DNA of 34,329 bases from Alphaproteobacteria bacterium (GCA_015062345.1 SUUV01000017.1:1-34329), one strand, 5' to 3'. Positions 1-7,036 are shown, counted from the first letter of the stretch. The notes: generated by a model not told the origin, from the letters alone. Program-made: numbers and translations.

Positions 1-120
1 AAAAATTAAGTTTAAGTACATTTGAAAGGAAAAAATTTACCTTTCACATCGCATCATAAACCGTTTTTTTTTTTTGCAAGTAAAAAGAGTCGTTTAAAAG
101 ATTTAAATCAAAAATGGTGT
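1..120 (-). promoter_or_regulatory. Conserved 5' flank of an off-window DUF4402-type gene (copy P1)
   Basis: This block is nearly identical to the regions upstream of the four complete DUF4402-type genes in the window, so a fifth member very probably starts about 20 nt beyond the left edge on the minus strand. Read on the minus strand it holds TTGATTTAAAT (about 99-109), GACTCTTTTTACTTGC, a run of 12 As (complement of 64-75), CGGTTTATGAT with a -10-like TATGAT (53-58), and a GAAAGG/CCTTTC hairpin (24-45) that would form the 5' end of the mRNA. The gene itself is not visible; its identity is inferred from the shared flank. Confidence 0.75.
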
Positions 121-180
121 AATAAAATAAATAAAAAGTCATACCTGTTTAAAGTTATTTTTAATTATGATGTTACAAAC

Positions 181-210
181 AAAGGGCGGATTTGCCGCCC
201 TTTGCTTTTC
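181..210. terminator. GC-rich hairpin, probable terminator
   Basis: A perfect 9-bp stem (AAAGGGCGG at 181-189 with CCGCCCTTT at 195-203) and 5-nt loop. On the plus strand it is followed by GCTTTTCTT, on the minus strand by TGTTTGTAA. Neither tail is a clean U tract, and no well-supported gene ends here, so the transcript it ends is uncertain. Confidence 0.55.
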
Positions 211-343
211 TTGCTATCGTTTGATAGAAAAGAAAATTCGGATTTTCCGAATGATAATAATAAGTTTTATTACCATTATCTTTCCTTTCAGTCTTTGCAG
301 ACGGTTGGAAAGAGGGAAAACTCCACCCATGTTTATAAAGTTA

Positions 344-372
344 TTGACTTTTTATTAAATATAGGTTATCTT
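344..372 (+). promoter_or_regulatory. Sigma70-type promoter of candidate sRNA
   Basis: TTGACT (344-349) and TATCTT (367-372) are separated by exactly 17 bp. The predicted start near 380 coincides with the first base of the nested hairpin of the candidate sRNA. The -10 matches consensus at 4 of 6 positions. Confidence 0.5.
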
Positions 373-379
373 AACTGTA

Positions 380-455
380 TGAAAGCGAGTTAAGATGGTG
401 TTAACCCTCTTTCTTGTGTTAAGAAATGTCCGGTCTGCAACACCGGACTTTTTCT
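380..455 (+). ncRNA. Candidate small RNA of about 75 nt
   Basis: No ORF of note lies here, but promoter, structure and terminator are in register. The RNA would start at GAAAG (381-385), which pairs with CTTTC (409-413). Inside that, GTTAA (389-393) pairs with TTAAC (401-405) around a GATGGTG loop. It ends in an intrinsic terminator whose perfect 7-bp stem is GTCCGGT (428-434) with ACCGGAC (442-448), followed by TTTTTCTTT. The RNA lies between two DUF4402-type units. I do not recognise the family and propose no target. Expression is inferred from architecture only. Confidence 0.5.
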
Positions 456-489
456 TTATATGTAAAAACACAATGTTTGTCAACATAAA

Positions 490-521
490 AACCGCCTCGA
501 GGTTTTTAAGCCTGAGACGGG
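490..521 (-). terminator. Terminator of DUF4402-type gene A
   Basis: On the minus strand CCGTCTCAGG (520-511) pairs with CCTCGAGGCGG (502-492), with one mismatch and wobble pairs, and is followed by TTTTTATG. It lies directly after the stop codon of the gene at 533-970. Confidence 0.75.
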
Positions 522-532
522 AGAATTAAATA

Positions 533-970
533 TTAATAATCAGGAATTTGAACTTCACCGTCAACTACAGTCATAGTAGTTGTTCCTGTATATTCACCTG
601 CGGTTATGTTAGCAGGAATAATTAATGTGTATCCTGCTTCATAGTTAAGAGTGATTACTTTACCGGGTGCCTCAGGATTGGTTAAACTCATATGTGCAAC
701 TAAGTCAATTTTTTCACTATTAAATGTGCATTGAAGGAGTTCCGGGTTTTTTTCTACGGATATAATATCACCTTCAGGGCCACCCTCATATACCCTTGAT
801 TCAGCATTATTTTGTTTAACCACGATTTTACCAAAATCAATTTCAGGGCAGTCAAAAGTACCAGCCACTTCAATTGTAGCCTTAGCGGTAACTTCGGCAT
901 AGTCGGTTGTTGCGTTTGCGGTGCTTGTTGCCAAGAGTGCAACAGCAGATAAAAGAAAATATTTTCTCAT
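533..970 (-). CDS. Secreted pilin-like DUF4402-type protein A
   Basis: The 145-aa protein begins with a classic Sec signal peptide (MRKYF, hydrophobic core, ANA cleavage site near residue 20) followed by TTDYAEVTAKATIEVA. The C-terminal part carries IPANITAGEYTGT, the hallmark of DUF4402 and related spore-coat-U/pilin-like beta-sandwich domains. Two cysteines (FDC near residue 40 and LQC near residue 80) match a pair found in all four paralogues and could form a disulfide. Unlike its paralogues, it extends past the TGTxT strand with an extra VVDGEVQIPDY tail. AAAGGA lies just upstream of the ATG. It is probably surface or periplasmic; the exact role (fimbrial subunit, adhesin, coat) is not readable. 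Family placement is by motif recall; the signal peptide is clear. Confidence 0.85.
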   Translation of the reverse strand: MRKYFLLSAVALLATSTANATTDYAEVTAKATIEVAGTFDCPEIDFGKIVVKQNNAESRVYEGGPEGDIISVEKNPELLQCTFNSEKIDLVAHMSLTNPEAPGKVITLNYEAGYTLIIPANITAGEYTGTTTMTVVDGEVQIPDY

Positions 971-1108
971 TTTATTAATTCCTTTACAAAAATTAAGTTT
1001 AAGTACATTTGAAAGGCAAAAATTTACCTTTCACATCGCATCATAAACCGTTTTTTTTTTTTGCAAGTAAAAAGAGTCTTAAAAGTGATTTAAATCAAAA
1101 ATGAGGTA
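971..1108 (-). promoter_or_regulatory. Promoter block P2 with a 12-A tract
   Basis: This is the conserved upstream block of DUF4402-type gene A. On the minus strand it holds TTGATTTAAATCAC (the best FNR-like match of the set, 9 of 10 specified bases), GACTCTTTTTACTTGC, 12 As (complement of 1051-1062), CGGTTTATGAT (-10-like at 1040-1045), then a leader hairpin GAAAGG/CCTTTC (1011-1032) and the ribosome binding site. The centre of the FNR-like box is about 59 bp upstream of the predicted start. Homopolymer length changes would alter the -35/-10 spacing. Confidence 0.65.
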
Positions 1109-1117
1109 AAGGTATAT

Positions 1118-2161
1118 TTAAAAATATTTACTTACGGCTTGTTTAAATTGTTCTATAAACAACTCTTTAAAATACGAAACATTATTTTGTTCATAAAAAA
1201 GAATAATTGCTTTTTTATATTCAATTTCATCAACACTTCTGTATGAAAGAGGGCAATATCCGTTAGCCAACAATATGGCATTGCCTAAAATTCTTGATGT
1301 TCTTTTGTTGCCGTCTTCAAACGGTTGAATATAGGCAAGCATTAGAACACTAATCAGTGCTTTTTCCACCGGATTATCAGTTTTATTGATTGTATCTATT
1401 AAATTTTTTAAGGCTTCTTTTATCTGATAAGTATTATCCAAAGGCTTATAATTTGTTCCGACAATTCCGACCATACCATTACGAACACCTGTGGATACAT
1501 TTAACTCATCAACAAGTAATTTGTGTAAATCTTCAATTTTTGCAATGGTAATATTTTTATAATATTCGGGTGATTTTAATATAAAATCTAAGGCTTTTTT
1601 GTGGTTTAAAACCATATTTGTTTCTTCTTTGGTTTTTCCCTTTGCAGAAATATTTTCATTAAGTAAGCGCTCCGTATCCAAAAGAGTGTATGTGTTTCCT
1701 TCTATTTTGGAAGATTTCCAAGCAAGCTCTACGGTTAATCGTTCAAATTCTTTTTGTAACAAATTGTCGGAAAGCCTTTTTTTCTTTTCAATATAGGTAT
1801 TATTTAATTTTTCCAGTTCAAATTTTTCTTTTGCGGATAACAAATTTTTTAGCGCTGAAAAAATGTCAAAATTAAAACCGATTGTGTCCGACAGTCGTTC
1901 ATCTTGATCTTTGGCAAAATAGGTTTCAATGTTTACAGGGCTTAAAATCCCGACTTTTGCCGTTGAGGAATATACCGTTGCTTTGGCAAGACCTGATTTT
2001 TTGATTTCGTTATTTTCCAATAACAATTTCAAATCTCTGGTGATAGTCATTTTGGTAGCCTCGTAACCCATTTTACTTAAGAATATTTCAATATCCTCTC
2101 GCTTTGTATTAGGATTATCCTTTATAAATGAAAGTATCAGTTCCTGCCGCTTGTTATACAT
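1118..2161 (-). CDS. Class II Fic-domain protein with N-terminal winged helix; catalytic His replaced by Gln
   Basis: The 347-aa protein has an N-terminal winged-helix region (about residues 5-60). It then carries an autoinhibitory helix with S150-x-x-x-E154-G155, the (S/T)xxxE(G/N) motif of class II Fic proteins. The Fic core follows, with the flap (about 222-240) and the catalytic loop Q279-PFEDGNKR. The family motif is HPFx(D/E)GN(G/K)R, where His acts as the general base in AMP transfer. Here it is Gln, so canonical AMPylation may be lost or altered. Fic proteins of this class modify Ser/Thr/Tyr side chains or act as regulators. No separate antitoxin gene is adjacent. GAGGT precedes the ATG, and a TGTTACGATT operator array overlaps the start region, suggesting autoregulation by the winged helix (inference). 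Confidence 0.85.
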   Translation of the reverse strand: MYNKRQELILSFIKDNPNTKREDIEIFLSKMGYEATKMTITRDLKLLLENNEIKKSGLAKATVYSSTAKVGILSPVNIETYFAKDQDERLSDTIGFNFDIFSALKNLLSAKEKFELEKLNNTYIEKKKRLSDNLLQKEFERLTVELAWKSSKIEGNTYTLLDTERLLNENISAKGKTKEETNMVLNHKKALDFILKSPEYYKNITIAKIEDLHKLLVDELNVSTGVRNGMVGIVGTNYKPLDNTYQIKEALKNLIDTINKTDNPVEKALISVLMLAYIQPFEDGNKRTSRILGNAILLANGYCPLSYRSVDEIEYKKAIILFYEQNNVSYFKELFIEQFKQAVSKYF

Positions 2162-2170
2162 TTTTACCTC

Positions 2171-2216
2171 AATCGTAACATTTTATATGCTCAATCGTAA
2201 CATTTTTGTTACGATT
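2171..2216 (-). promoter_or_regulatory. Palindromic operator array upstream of the Fic gene
   Basis: AATCGTAACA (2193-2202), a 4-bp spacer TTTT and TGTTACGATT (2207-2216) form a perfect inverted repeat. A third half-site AATCGTAACA lies at 2171-2180, exactly 22 bp (two helical turns) away and overlapping the Fic ribosome binding site. No other gene lies nearby upstream, so this is probably the autoregulatory site of the Fic protein's winged helix. Confidence 0.75.
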
Positions 2217-2274
2217 AGTCAAATGATTTTAATACATTATTTTAATTTTTAAATAATTCAAAACGACGAAATTT

Positions 2275-2309
2275 ATACCCCTCTATCGCTAAATTCAGAG
2301 GGGTATATT
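2275..2309 (-). terminator. Terminator of DUF4402-type gene B
   Basis: A perfect 10-bp stem, ATACCCCTCT (2275-2284) with AGAGGGGTAT (2297-2306), and a 12-nt loop. It sits immediately after the stop codon of the minus-strand gene at 2310. The minus-strand tail is AAATTT rather than a long U tract. Confidence 0.65.
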
Positions 2310-2777
2310 TTAATATGTTTGGGATATGGTAAATGTGCCAATATAATCACCGGCGGTAATATTTGCCGGAATTGAAATATCTCCTGCGAAAAACAACATA
2401 TTGCCCATGGGAAGCAATACAGGTGTCAAAACAACTTCCTTTGTGCCATTTTTTAGAGCAATTGTGTCGGGTATATTGATATCTGCACCTTCAACAAAAA
2501 AACAAGCTGTCGTAGTTGCACCGTCCAATCCATCAATCTCACTTAGGCTAATGAAATCAGATGAGTTACTAACAATTCCGCTTTGATTAATAGTAATTAA
2601 TATATCAGAATTATTTTGTTTTACTACTATATGCCAACCAAATTCATTTGGTGTACAGTTAAGTGTATTAGCCACTTCAATTGTAGCACGAGCTGTTACT
2701 TCGGCATAATCTGTGGTTGCGTTTGCGGTGGTTGTTGCCAAGAGTGCAACAGCACTTAAAAGAAAATATTTTCTCAT
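2310..2777 (-). CDS. Secreted pilin-like DUF4402-type protein B
   Basis: This is a 155-aa paralogue of the protein at 533-970. The first 35 residues are almost the same (signal peptide through ATTDYAEVTARATIEVA). The middle is entirely different, and the end returns to the family pattern IPANITAGDYIGTFTIS. The shared cysteine pair is present (LNC near residue 42 and TAC near residue 92). The pattern of a conserved signal peptide and C-terminal strand around a divergent core suggests surface-exposed variable faces or past recombination. It has its own terminator and its own promoter block P3, so it is a monocistronic unit. Function is unknown beyond a secreted beta-sandwich protein. Confidence 0.85.
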   Translation of the reverse strand: MRKYFLLSAVALLATTTANATTDYAEVTARATIEVANTLNCTPNEFGWHIVVKQNNSDILITINQSGIVSNSSDFISLSEIDGLDGATTTACFFVEGADINIPDTIALKNGTKEVVLTPVLLPMGNMLFFAGDISIPANITAGDYIGTFTISQTY

Positions 2778-2915
2778 TTTATTTAATCCTTAAAAATAGT
2801 TAAACTTAATTTGAAAGGTGTAAAAATGCCCTTTCACATCGCATCATAAACCGTTTTTTTTTTTTGCAAGTAAAAAGAGTCGTTTAAAGAATTTAAATCA
2901 AAAATGATGTAGAAG
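2778..2915 (-). promoter_or_regulatory. Promoter block P3 with a 12-A tract
   Basis: The conserved block of DUF4402-type gene B: TTGATTTAAAT, GACTCTTTTTACTTGC, 12 As (complement of 2854-2865), CGGTTTATGAT, and a leader hairpin. In this copy the hairpin is GAAAGG, a bulged T, then GT pairing with GC before CCTTTC. The right half of the FNR-like box is weak here (ATTCT). Confidence 0.6.
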
Positions 2916-2924
2916 TGTCTCTCT

Positions 2925-3100
2925 CATCACCGTCATATCAGTGCCCAAGCTTTAGCTTGGAATAGACACCGGTATCTAAGGGAATAATTTAGCTATATTA
3001 CCACCTGGACTCCGACATCTTCGTGCCGGAGTGACAGTTAGGATGCGGACTTTGGCATCAAGTGCCGGAGTGACAGTTAGGAGGCGGACTTCGGTAATAA
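2925..3100. repeat. Intergenic palindromic (REP-like) repeat, copy 1
   Basis: A mosaic of short palindromes. The unit around CCAAGCTTTAGCTTGG (2945-2960) recurs almost unchanged at about 25639. An ACTCCG...CGGAGT hairpin follows, then a tandem direct repeat GTGCCGGAGTGACAGTTAGG (3023 and 3062). The second locus (25609-25742) shares the whole left part, including the adjoining end of the DUF4402 promoter block, so both loci come from one duplicated segment. No ORF is present. Confidence 0.7.
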
Positions 3101-3120
3101 TTGCTTACTAAAGTTATTAA

Positions 3121-3156
3121 GAGGTGATAAATATAAATTTGTTTGGCTATCACCTC
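3121..3156. promoter_or_regulatory. Inverted repeat upstream of the prepilin promoter
   Basis: GAGGTGATA (3121-3129) and TATCACCTC (3148-3156) form a perfect 9-bp inverted repeat with an 18-bp spacer. It lies 25 bp upstream of the prepilin promoter core and has no U tract, so it could be an operator or a structured untranslated element. Role unknown. Confidence 0.4.
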
Positions 3157-3180
3157 GAAGATGACTAATTATCCACAATA

Positions 3181-3215
3181 GACTCTTTAAAATTGCAAAA
3201 AAACGGTTTAGAATG
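3181..3215 (+). promoter_or_regulatory. DUF4402-type promoter core with a 7-A tract, driving the prepilin-like gene
   Basis: GACTCTTT (3181-3188), 4 bp, TTGC (3193-3196), 7 As (3197-3203) and CGGTTTA (3204-3210) reproduce the core of the DUF4402-type promoters in the same order and spacing, except that the A tract is shorter. A TTTAAA (3186-3191) and TAGAAT (3209-3214) pair is 17 bp apart, so this copy would have optimal spacing. The FNR-like box of the DUF4402 copies was not found here. Confidence 0.6.
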
Positions 3216-3246
3216 TGAACAGAATATAATATATGGAGTTAGTTTG

Positions 3247-3885
3247 ATGAGAAAAGTTTGTGAGCTTGGCAGAAGTATGGTTGAGATGTTGGGAGTTCTT
3301 GCCATAATCGGAGTTTTATCGGTCGGCGGCATTGCCGGTTATTCCAATGCGATGTTAAAATATAAGCTTAATAAGCAAGCTGAGCAAATTAATCAGGTAA
3401 TAAATGCCGTTATAAGATTTACCGAAAGAGCTCCGCACGAGGCAAAATCAATAACGACTGCTCAAAATTATACAACACATTTGGTTAAGCTTGGTGAAAT
3501 ACCCGATGAAATGATTAAAAGGGACAATGATTCTTATATTTACGATGTATTTAATATTGCCTTAAATTTTGTTGTGTATCCGATAGAAAAACATCAAACA
3601 TTATTGCATATTTATCCGGATCTTACAAAGAAAAGTCAGCAAAATGTAGAAATTTGCAAAAATATATTATACCTTTTAAAGGCACATGCGGATACTATTG
3701 AGAGCATTGGTTTTGTTAGTAATTATCAATTAGATGGGGCTAAAAGCAATGCTTTTTATGGTGATAAAAAGTGCACTAAAAATAATATTTGTTTAAGAAC
3801 AATGACTGTTAAACAAATAACAGATGCTTGCCATAATCATTACGATCAAGAAAGCTTTTGGATTGATGTATGGTTTAGATGGTAG
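3247..3885 (+). CDS. Type IV prepilin-like protein
   Basis: The start is set at ATG 3247 (GGAG 8 nt upstream); an in-frame TTG at 3193 falls inside the promoter. The 212-aa product begins MRKVCELG, then RSMVEMLGVLAIIGVLS. This is a class III (type IV) prepilin signal with cleavage after G8, glutamate at position +5 of the mature protein and a 20-residue hydrophobic helix. The rest is a 180-residue globular domain with several cysteines and no repeats. No pilus assembly genes are adjacent, so it would depend on a machine encoded elsewhere (type IV pilus, type II secretion or competence pseudopilus). It ends 2 bp from the stop of convergent msbA. It shares its promoter type with the DUF4402 genes. 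Confidence 0.8.
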   Translation: MRKVCELGRSMVEMLGVLAIIGVLSVGGIAGYSNAMLKYKLNKQAEQINQVINAVIRFTERAPHEAKSITTAQNYTTHLVKLGEIPDEMIKRDNDSYIYDVFNIALNFVVYPIEKHQTLLHIYPDLTKKSQQNVEICKNILYLLKAHADTIESIGFVSNYQLDGAKSNAFYGDKKCTKNNICLRTMTVKQITDACHNHYDQESFWIDVWFRW

Positions 3886-3887
3886 AA

Positions 3888-5654
3888 CTATTTATTTTTA
3901 AACTGGGCATTATACAATGCAGTATAGGCACCGTTTGAGGATTTTAGCAGTTCTTCGTGTGTGCCTTGTTCCACAATTTGCCCGTCGTTCATAACGATAA
4001 TTTGCTCAGCATTTTTGATGGTTGACAAACGATGTGCAATTACAAAAACAGTTCGATTTTTCATTAGGTTTTCGATAGCTTTTTGCACAACGGCTTCCGA
4101 TTTGTTATCAAGAGCTGAAGTTGCCTCATCCAAAATGACAATCGGGGCATTTTTTATTAGGGCTCGGGCAATGGCAAGTCGTTGTTTTTGCCCTCCGGAC
4201 AACAATGTTCCTCTCTCGCCGATTTCGGTATCTAAGCCCTTATCCAAACCTTTGACGAACTCGTCTAAATATACCATTTTTAAAACTTTATTGATTTGTT
4301 GTTCGGTTGCATCGGGCTTGCCGAACAAAATGTTATCTCTGATTGTACCCGAAAACAAAAAGTTGTCCTGAAATACTACGGCAATGTTATCTCTTAAAGA
4401 TTTTAACGAATAATTTTTTATGTTTATGTCATCAATTAAGATTTGTCCGCTATTAACTTCATAAAACCTCGGTAACAAATTTACCAATGTAGTTTTGCCG
4501 CCGCCGGAGTTTCCGACAATGGCAATGTTGCTTCCGGCTTTTACTTGTAAGTTGACATTTTTTAATATCGGGCAGTCTTTTACATATTCAAAACCGACAT
4601 CTTTAAACTCAATGCCTTTTTTAATTTTCTTTAAGGTCTTTGGTTTGTCGCAATCGACTATGGCCGGAATTATGTTTATGAGCTCAACAATGCGCTCAAT
4701 GGCTAAAAACGAAATTTGCACATTGTTAAAACTTTTGCCGATACTCTTAATGGGTGTATAAAGCAAAATAAGGGCAGTGATAAACGATACAAAATTTCCG
4801 GCAGAAATTGTTCCGTTGACAATGAGTGTACTGCCAAACCAAATGACACCGCCGATACCGGCTGATACAATGATATGCATTAAAGGTGTCATCCAACCGG
4901 TTTTTTGTACCACTTTCATTGTCAGTTTGAACACTTTGATTAAGGCACTGTTGAATTTGTCATATATGTAATTTTGCATATTGTACGACGAAATGGTCTT
5001 ATTGCCGTTGTGAGTTTCGTTGTAGTTGGTATAAATTTTGGTTGATTCCTGTACATTTTGCGTAATTGATTTTTTGATACGGCGCTTAACCGAAGACAAA
5101 GGCATTAGGGCCAGCAACAATACGGTAACGGCGATGATGGCTAATTGCCAAGAATTGTAAAACAATACGCAAATTAAGGAAACGGAAGAAAAAAACCTTG
5201 AGATAAATGTTTTTAAGTTGTCCAAAAGACCGCTGCAAGCGGTGGTACAGTCAGAATTAAATCGTTGAATTATCATACCCGAATCGTGATTGTCAAAAAA
5301 CGATGTTTCCAAACAAAGCATTTTTTTGAACAAATGTCTTTTTAAGTCATGATTGATTTTTGTGCCTACCCATGTGTTCATATATGTAGCCGCATAGTTT
5401 AATGCGCCTTGCAATGTGGTAAAAGCAATTATCAAAAACGGAATGTATGCCGGAGATTGTGCCGATTTATCAACCAAAACTATGTCCATGTAAGGTTTTA
5501 AGGAAAGGGCAATGACCGAATCGAGAGCGCCGATAGGTATGCTGATTAATACGGCTAAAAGAGCCCTGAAAGTGTAAGGTTTGATAAACGGCCACATAAT
5601 TTTATAGTGTTCGTGAAAACTCATTTTTAATTCTATTTGTTCGCTTTTAGACAT
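3888..5654 (-). CDS. msbA: MsbA-type lipid A/phospholipid exporter, ABC transporter
   Basis: The 588-aa half-transporter has six predicted membrane helices (about residues 25-320) fused to an ATPase domain. The ATPase motifs are Walker A GNSGGGKTT (381-389), Q-loop FQDN (about 428), signature LSGGQKQ (485-491), Walker B VILDEA (506-511) and the switch AHRLS (540-544). Its size matches MsbA, the inner-membrane flippase that moves lipid A-core from cytoplasm to periplasm for LPS assembly. The DUF1294 gene lies 9 bp upstream on the same strand, so the two are probably co-transcribed. A more general multidrug or lipid exporter of the same family cannot be excluded. Confidence 0.85.
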   Translation of the reverse strand: MSKSEQIELKMSFHEHYKIMWPFIKPYTFRALLAVLISIPIGALDSVIALSLKPYMDIVLVDKSAQSPAYIPFLIIAFTTLQGALNYAATYMNTWVGTKINHDLKRHLFKKMLCLETSFFDNHDSGMIIQRFNSDCTTACSGLLDNLKTFISRFFSSVSLICVLFYNSWQLAIIAVTVLLLALMPLSSVKRRIKKSITQNVQESTKIYTNYNETHNGNKTISSYNMQNYIYDKFNSALIKVFKLTMKVVQKTGWMTPLMHIIVSAGIGGVIWFGSTLIVNGTISAGNFVSFITALILLYTPIKSIGKSFNNVQISFLAIERIVELINIIPAIVDCDKPKTLKKIKKGIEFKDVGFEYVKDCPILKNVNLQVKAGSNIAIVGNSGGGKTTLVNLLPRFYEVNSGQILIDDINIKNYSLKSLRDNIAVVFQDNFLFSGTIRDNILFGKPDATEQQINKVLKMVYLDEFVKGLDKGLDTEIGERGTLLSGGQKQRLAIARALIKNAPIVILDEATSALDNKSEAVVQKAIENLMKNRTVFVIAHRLSTIKNAEQIIVMNDGQIVEQGTHEELLKSSNGAYTALYNAQFKNK

Positions 5655-5663
5655 TTTATGACC

Positions 5664-6104
5664 TTATTTGATAATATTTAAAAAAGTTAATATGTAGTAC
5701 ACAAGAGCAATTTGTAAAAAAAGCATCAACCAGAACATTACTCTAAAGCTTTTCTTTTTGGTCTTGTGCCTAAAAAGTTTTTGAGCAATAAAAGCGCCTA
5801 TCCAACCACCTAAAAATTCAAGCGTGTGGAGTTCAAACTCAGAAACCCGCCAACGATGATTTTTTGCCGCTCTTTTATCCGCTCCGTAGGCGATAATTGT
5901 TACCAAATTTATTGATACCAAATGATAAACGACAAACCATAAAAATGTTTTATAAACAAACGGTGCTGTTTTGAAAAGATAATTTTGAGTGTACCAAGCA
6001 GCGCCCACCATAAATGCAAAATGCAAAACAAAAAACGGATTTTTTTGCAGTGGTCTTATCAATAACAAAAGTGCGGTTAATATTGCCGTAAAAGTCAGTA
6101 TCAT
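5664..6104 (-). CDS. DUF1294 family membrane protein
   Basis: The 146-aa protein has four predicted membrane helices. Its signature region reads YGADKRAAKNHRWRVSE, then LGGWIGAFIAQ and RHKTKKKSF, which matches the DUF1294 pattern (DK...A, LGG.. GA, RHKT.K..F). In other bacteria the domain often follows a cold-shock or nucleic-acid-binding domain; here it stands alone. The function is not known. The stop lies 9 bp before msbA, suggesting one transcript. The upstream region is divergent from the lipoprotein gene at 6257. Confidence 0.75.
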   Translation of the reverse strand: MILTFTAILTALLLLIRPLQKNPFFVLHFAFMVGAAWYTQNYLFKTAPFVYKTFLWFVVYHLVSINLVTIIAYGADKRAAKNHRWRVSEFELHTLEFLGGWIGAFIAQKLFRHKTKKKSFRVMFWLMLFLQIALVYYILTFLNIIK

Positions 6105-6192
6105 TTTTTAGTTCCAATTGTAATTTTCGCCAAGGTTATCTTATTTTGAAAAAAAATGCAAATACATATTACAATCTGAGAGCATAAATAAA

Positions 6193-6221
6193 TTGCAATT
6201 TGTGATAAAATTGTTTATCAT
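6193..6221 (+). promoter_or_regulatory. Sigma70-type promoter of the lipoprotein operon
   Basis: TTGCAA (6193-6198), a 17-bp spacer and TATCAT (6216-6221) lie about 35 bp before the TTG start codon of the lipoprotein gene. It is the only good hexamer pair noticed in this divergent intergenic region. Confidence 0.55.
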
Positions 6222-6256
6222 CGGGTATCTTTAGAATTAATTAAAGGAGAAAAACA

Positions 6257-7036
6257 TTGAAAAAAACACTTATAATCGGGTTTGTAACAGCATTATCGGC
6301 TTGTGCAACCGAACATAACGGTTATAATCCGTATTTGTTTGAGCAAAAATATGTACCTGCAAATATGGGGGCATATGTAGTGCCGGCAGATGTTCAACCT
6401 CAAGGAGTTGTTGAAATTGTAATTCCTGAAACAGTTTGCCCTTGTCAACAAGTTGTTCCTATTGTGACTGACCCTTGTAAGTGTAGGCAAAATGTTGCTC
6501 CTCGTGAAGTATTGCGTCCTCGTATCAAAGAAGTTGTGCAAACAAAACCTCGTCGCAATTGTCCGGCGCAAAGTCAAAAAATTAATTGCGGTTGCGGTGA
6601 ATGTGAAGTGATGTTGCCGACCGCTCAAGTTGAGTTAAAAGAGATAATTCCTCAAATGCCCGAAGCCTATGAATTGGCATCTTTGAGGGTGTTTAATCGT
6701 TTTATTAAAGATACATTTGATATATATTCCAAAAAACCTGATGTGTCGCTTTATGCACAATCGGCTGAAATTTTCAGTGATGATTTACCCGAAGGTGTTG
6801 CTCAAGGTGTTGAATTGTTTAAAAACAATGTGACGACTTCACATACATTTGTTTTGGAAAACGAAAAAGATAAGGCTGATTATGTGCTTAAAACATCGGC
6901 CGATTGGTTTGATACACCGACAAAAACAGTTCCGGCAATTAAATATGTTGTGACTTTATCGGATAAAAACGGTAAGGTTATCAATGAGTGGGTTGAAATT
7001 GTGAAAAAGGCTGAAAATTCTCAAAAATGGTTATAA
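6257..7036 (+). CDS. Cysteine-rich outer-membrane-type lipoprotein, TTG start
   Basis: Translation starts at TTG 6257 (AAAGGAG ribosome binding site); no ATG is available before the signal peptide. The 259-aa product has a short signal peptide ending in the lipobox L13-S-A-C16, so it is lipidated at Cys16. Residues 60-120 contain clustered cysteine pairs (CPC, CKC, CGCGEC) in a Pro/Arg-rich linker. The C-terminal 115 residues form a compact mixed alpha/beta domain (LASLRVFNRFIKDTFDIY through DKNGKVINEW) that recalls LpoB-like penicillin-binding-protein activators; this similarity is an impression and was not tested. It overlaps the next gene by 10 bp, so the two proteins probably work together in the periplasm or at the outer membrane. 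Confidence 0.7.
   Translation: MKKTLIIGFVTALSACATEHNGYNPYLFEQKYVPANMGAYVVPADVQPQGVVEIVIPETVCPCQQVVPIVTDPCKCRQNVAPREVLRPRIKEVVQTKPRRNCPAQSQKINCGCGECEVMLPTAQVELKEIIPQMPEAYELASLRVFNRFIKDTFDIYSKKPDVSLYAQSAEIFSDDLPEGVAQGVELFKNNVTTSHTFVLENEKDKADYVLKTSADWFDTPTKTVPAIKYVVTLSDKNGKVINEWVEIVKKAENSQKWL

Noticed and set aside
22..393. 123-codon open frame on the plus strand
   Set aside because: It runs through the conserved non-coding DUF4402 5' flank and the T tract, and has no ribosome binding site; the matching flanks at other loci do not keep the frame.
1118..2161. Fic toxin-antitoxin pair
   Set aside because: No second small gene is adjacent; the inhibitory helix is inside the same protein, and the catalytic His is missing.
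2925..3100. CRISPR array or insertion sequence end
   Set aside because: Only two tandem direct repeats with an unrelated short gap and palindromic content; no regular spacers and no transposase. It fits REP-like intergenic repeats.
3181..3203. Sigma54 promoter reading of the GACTC-TTGC element
   Set aside because: TTGCA resembles a -12 element, but the GG of the -24 element is absent and the spacing is about 2 bp too long in all copies.
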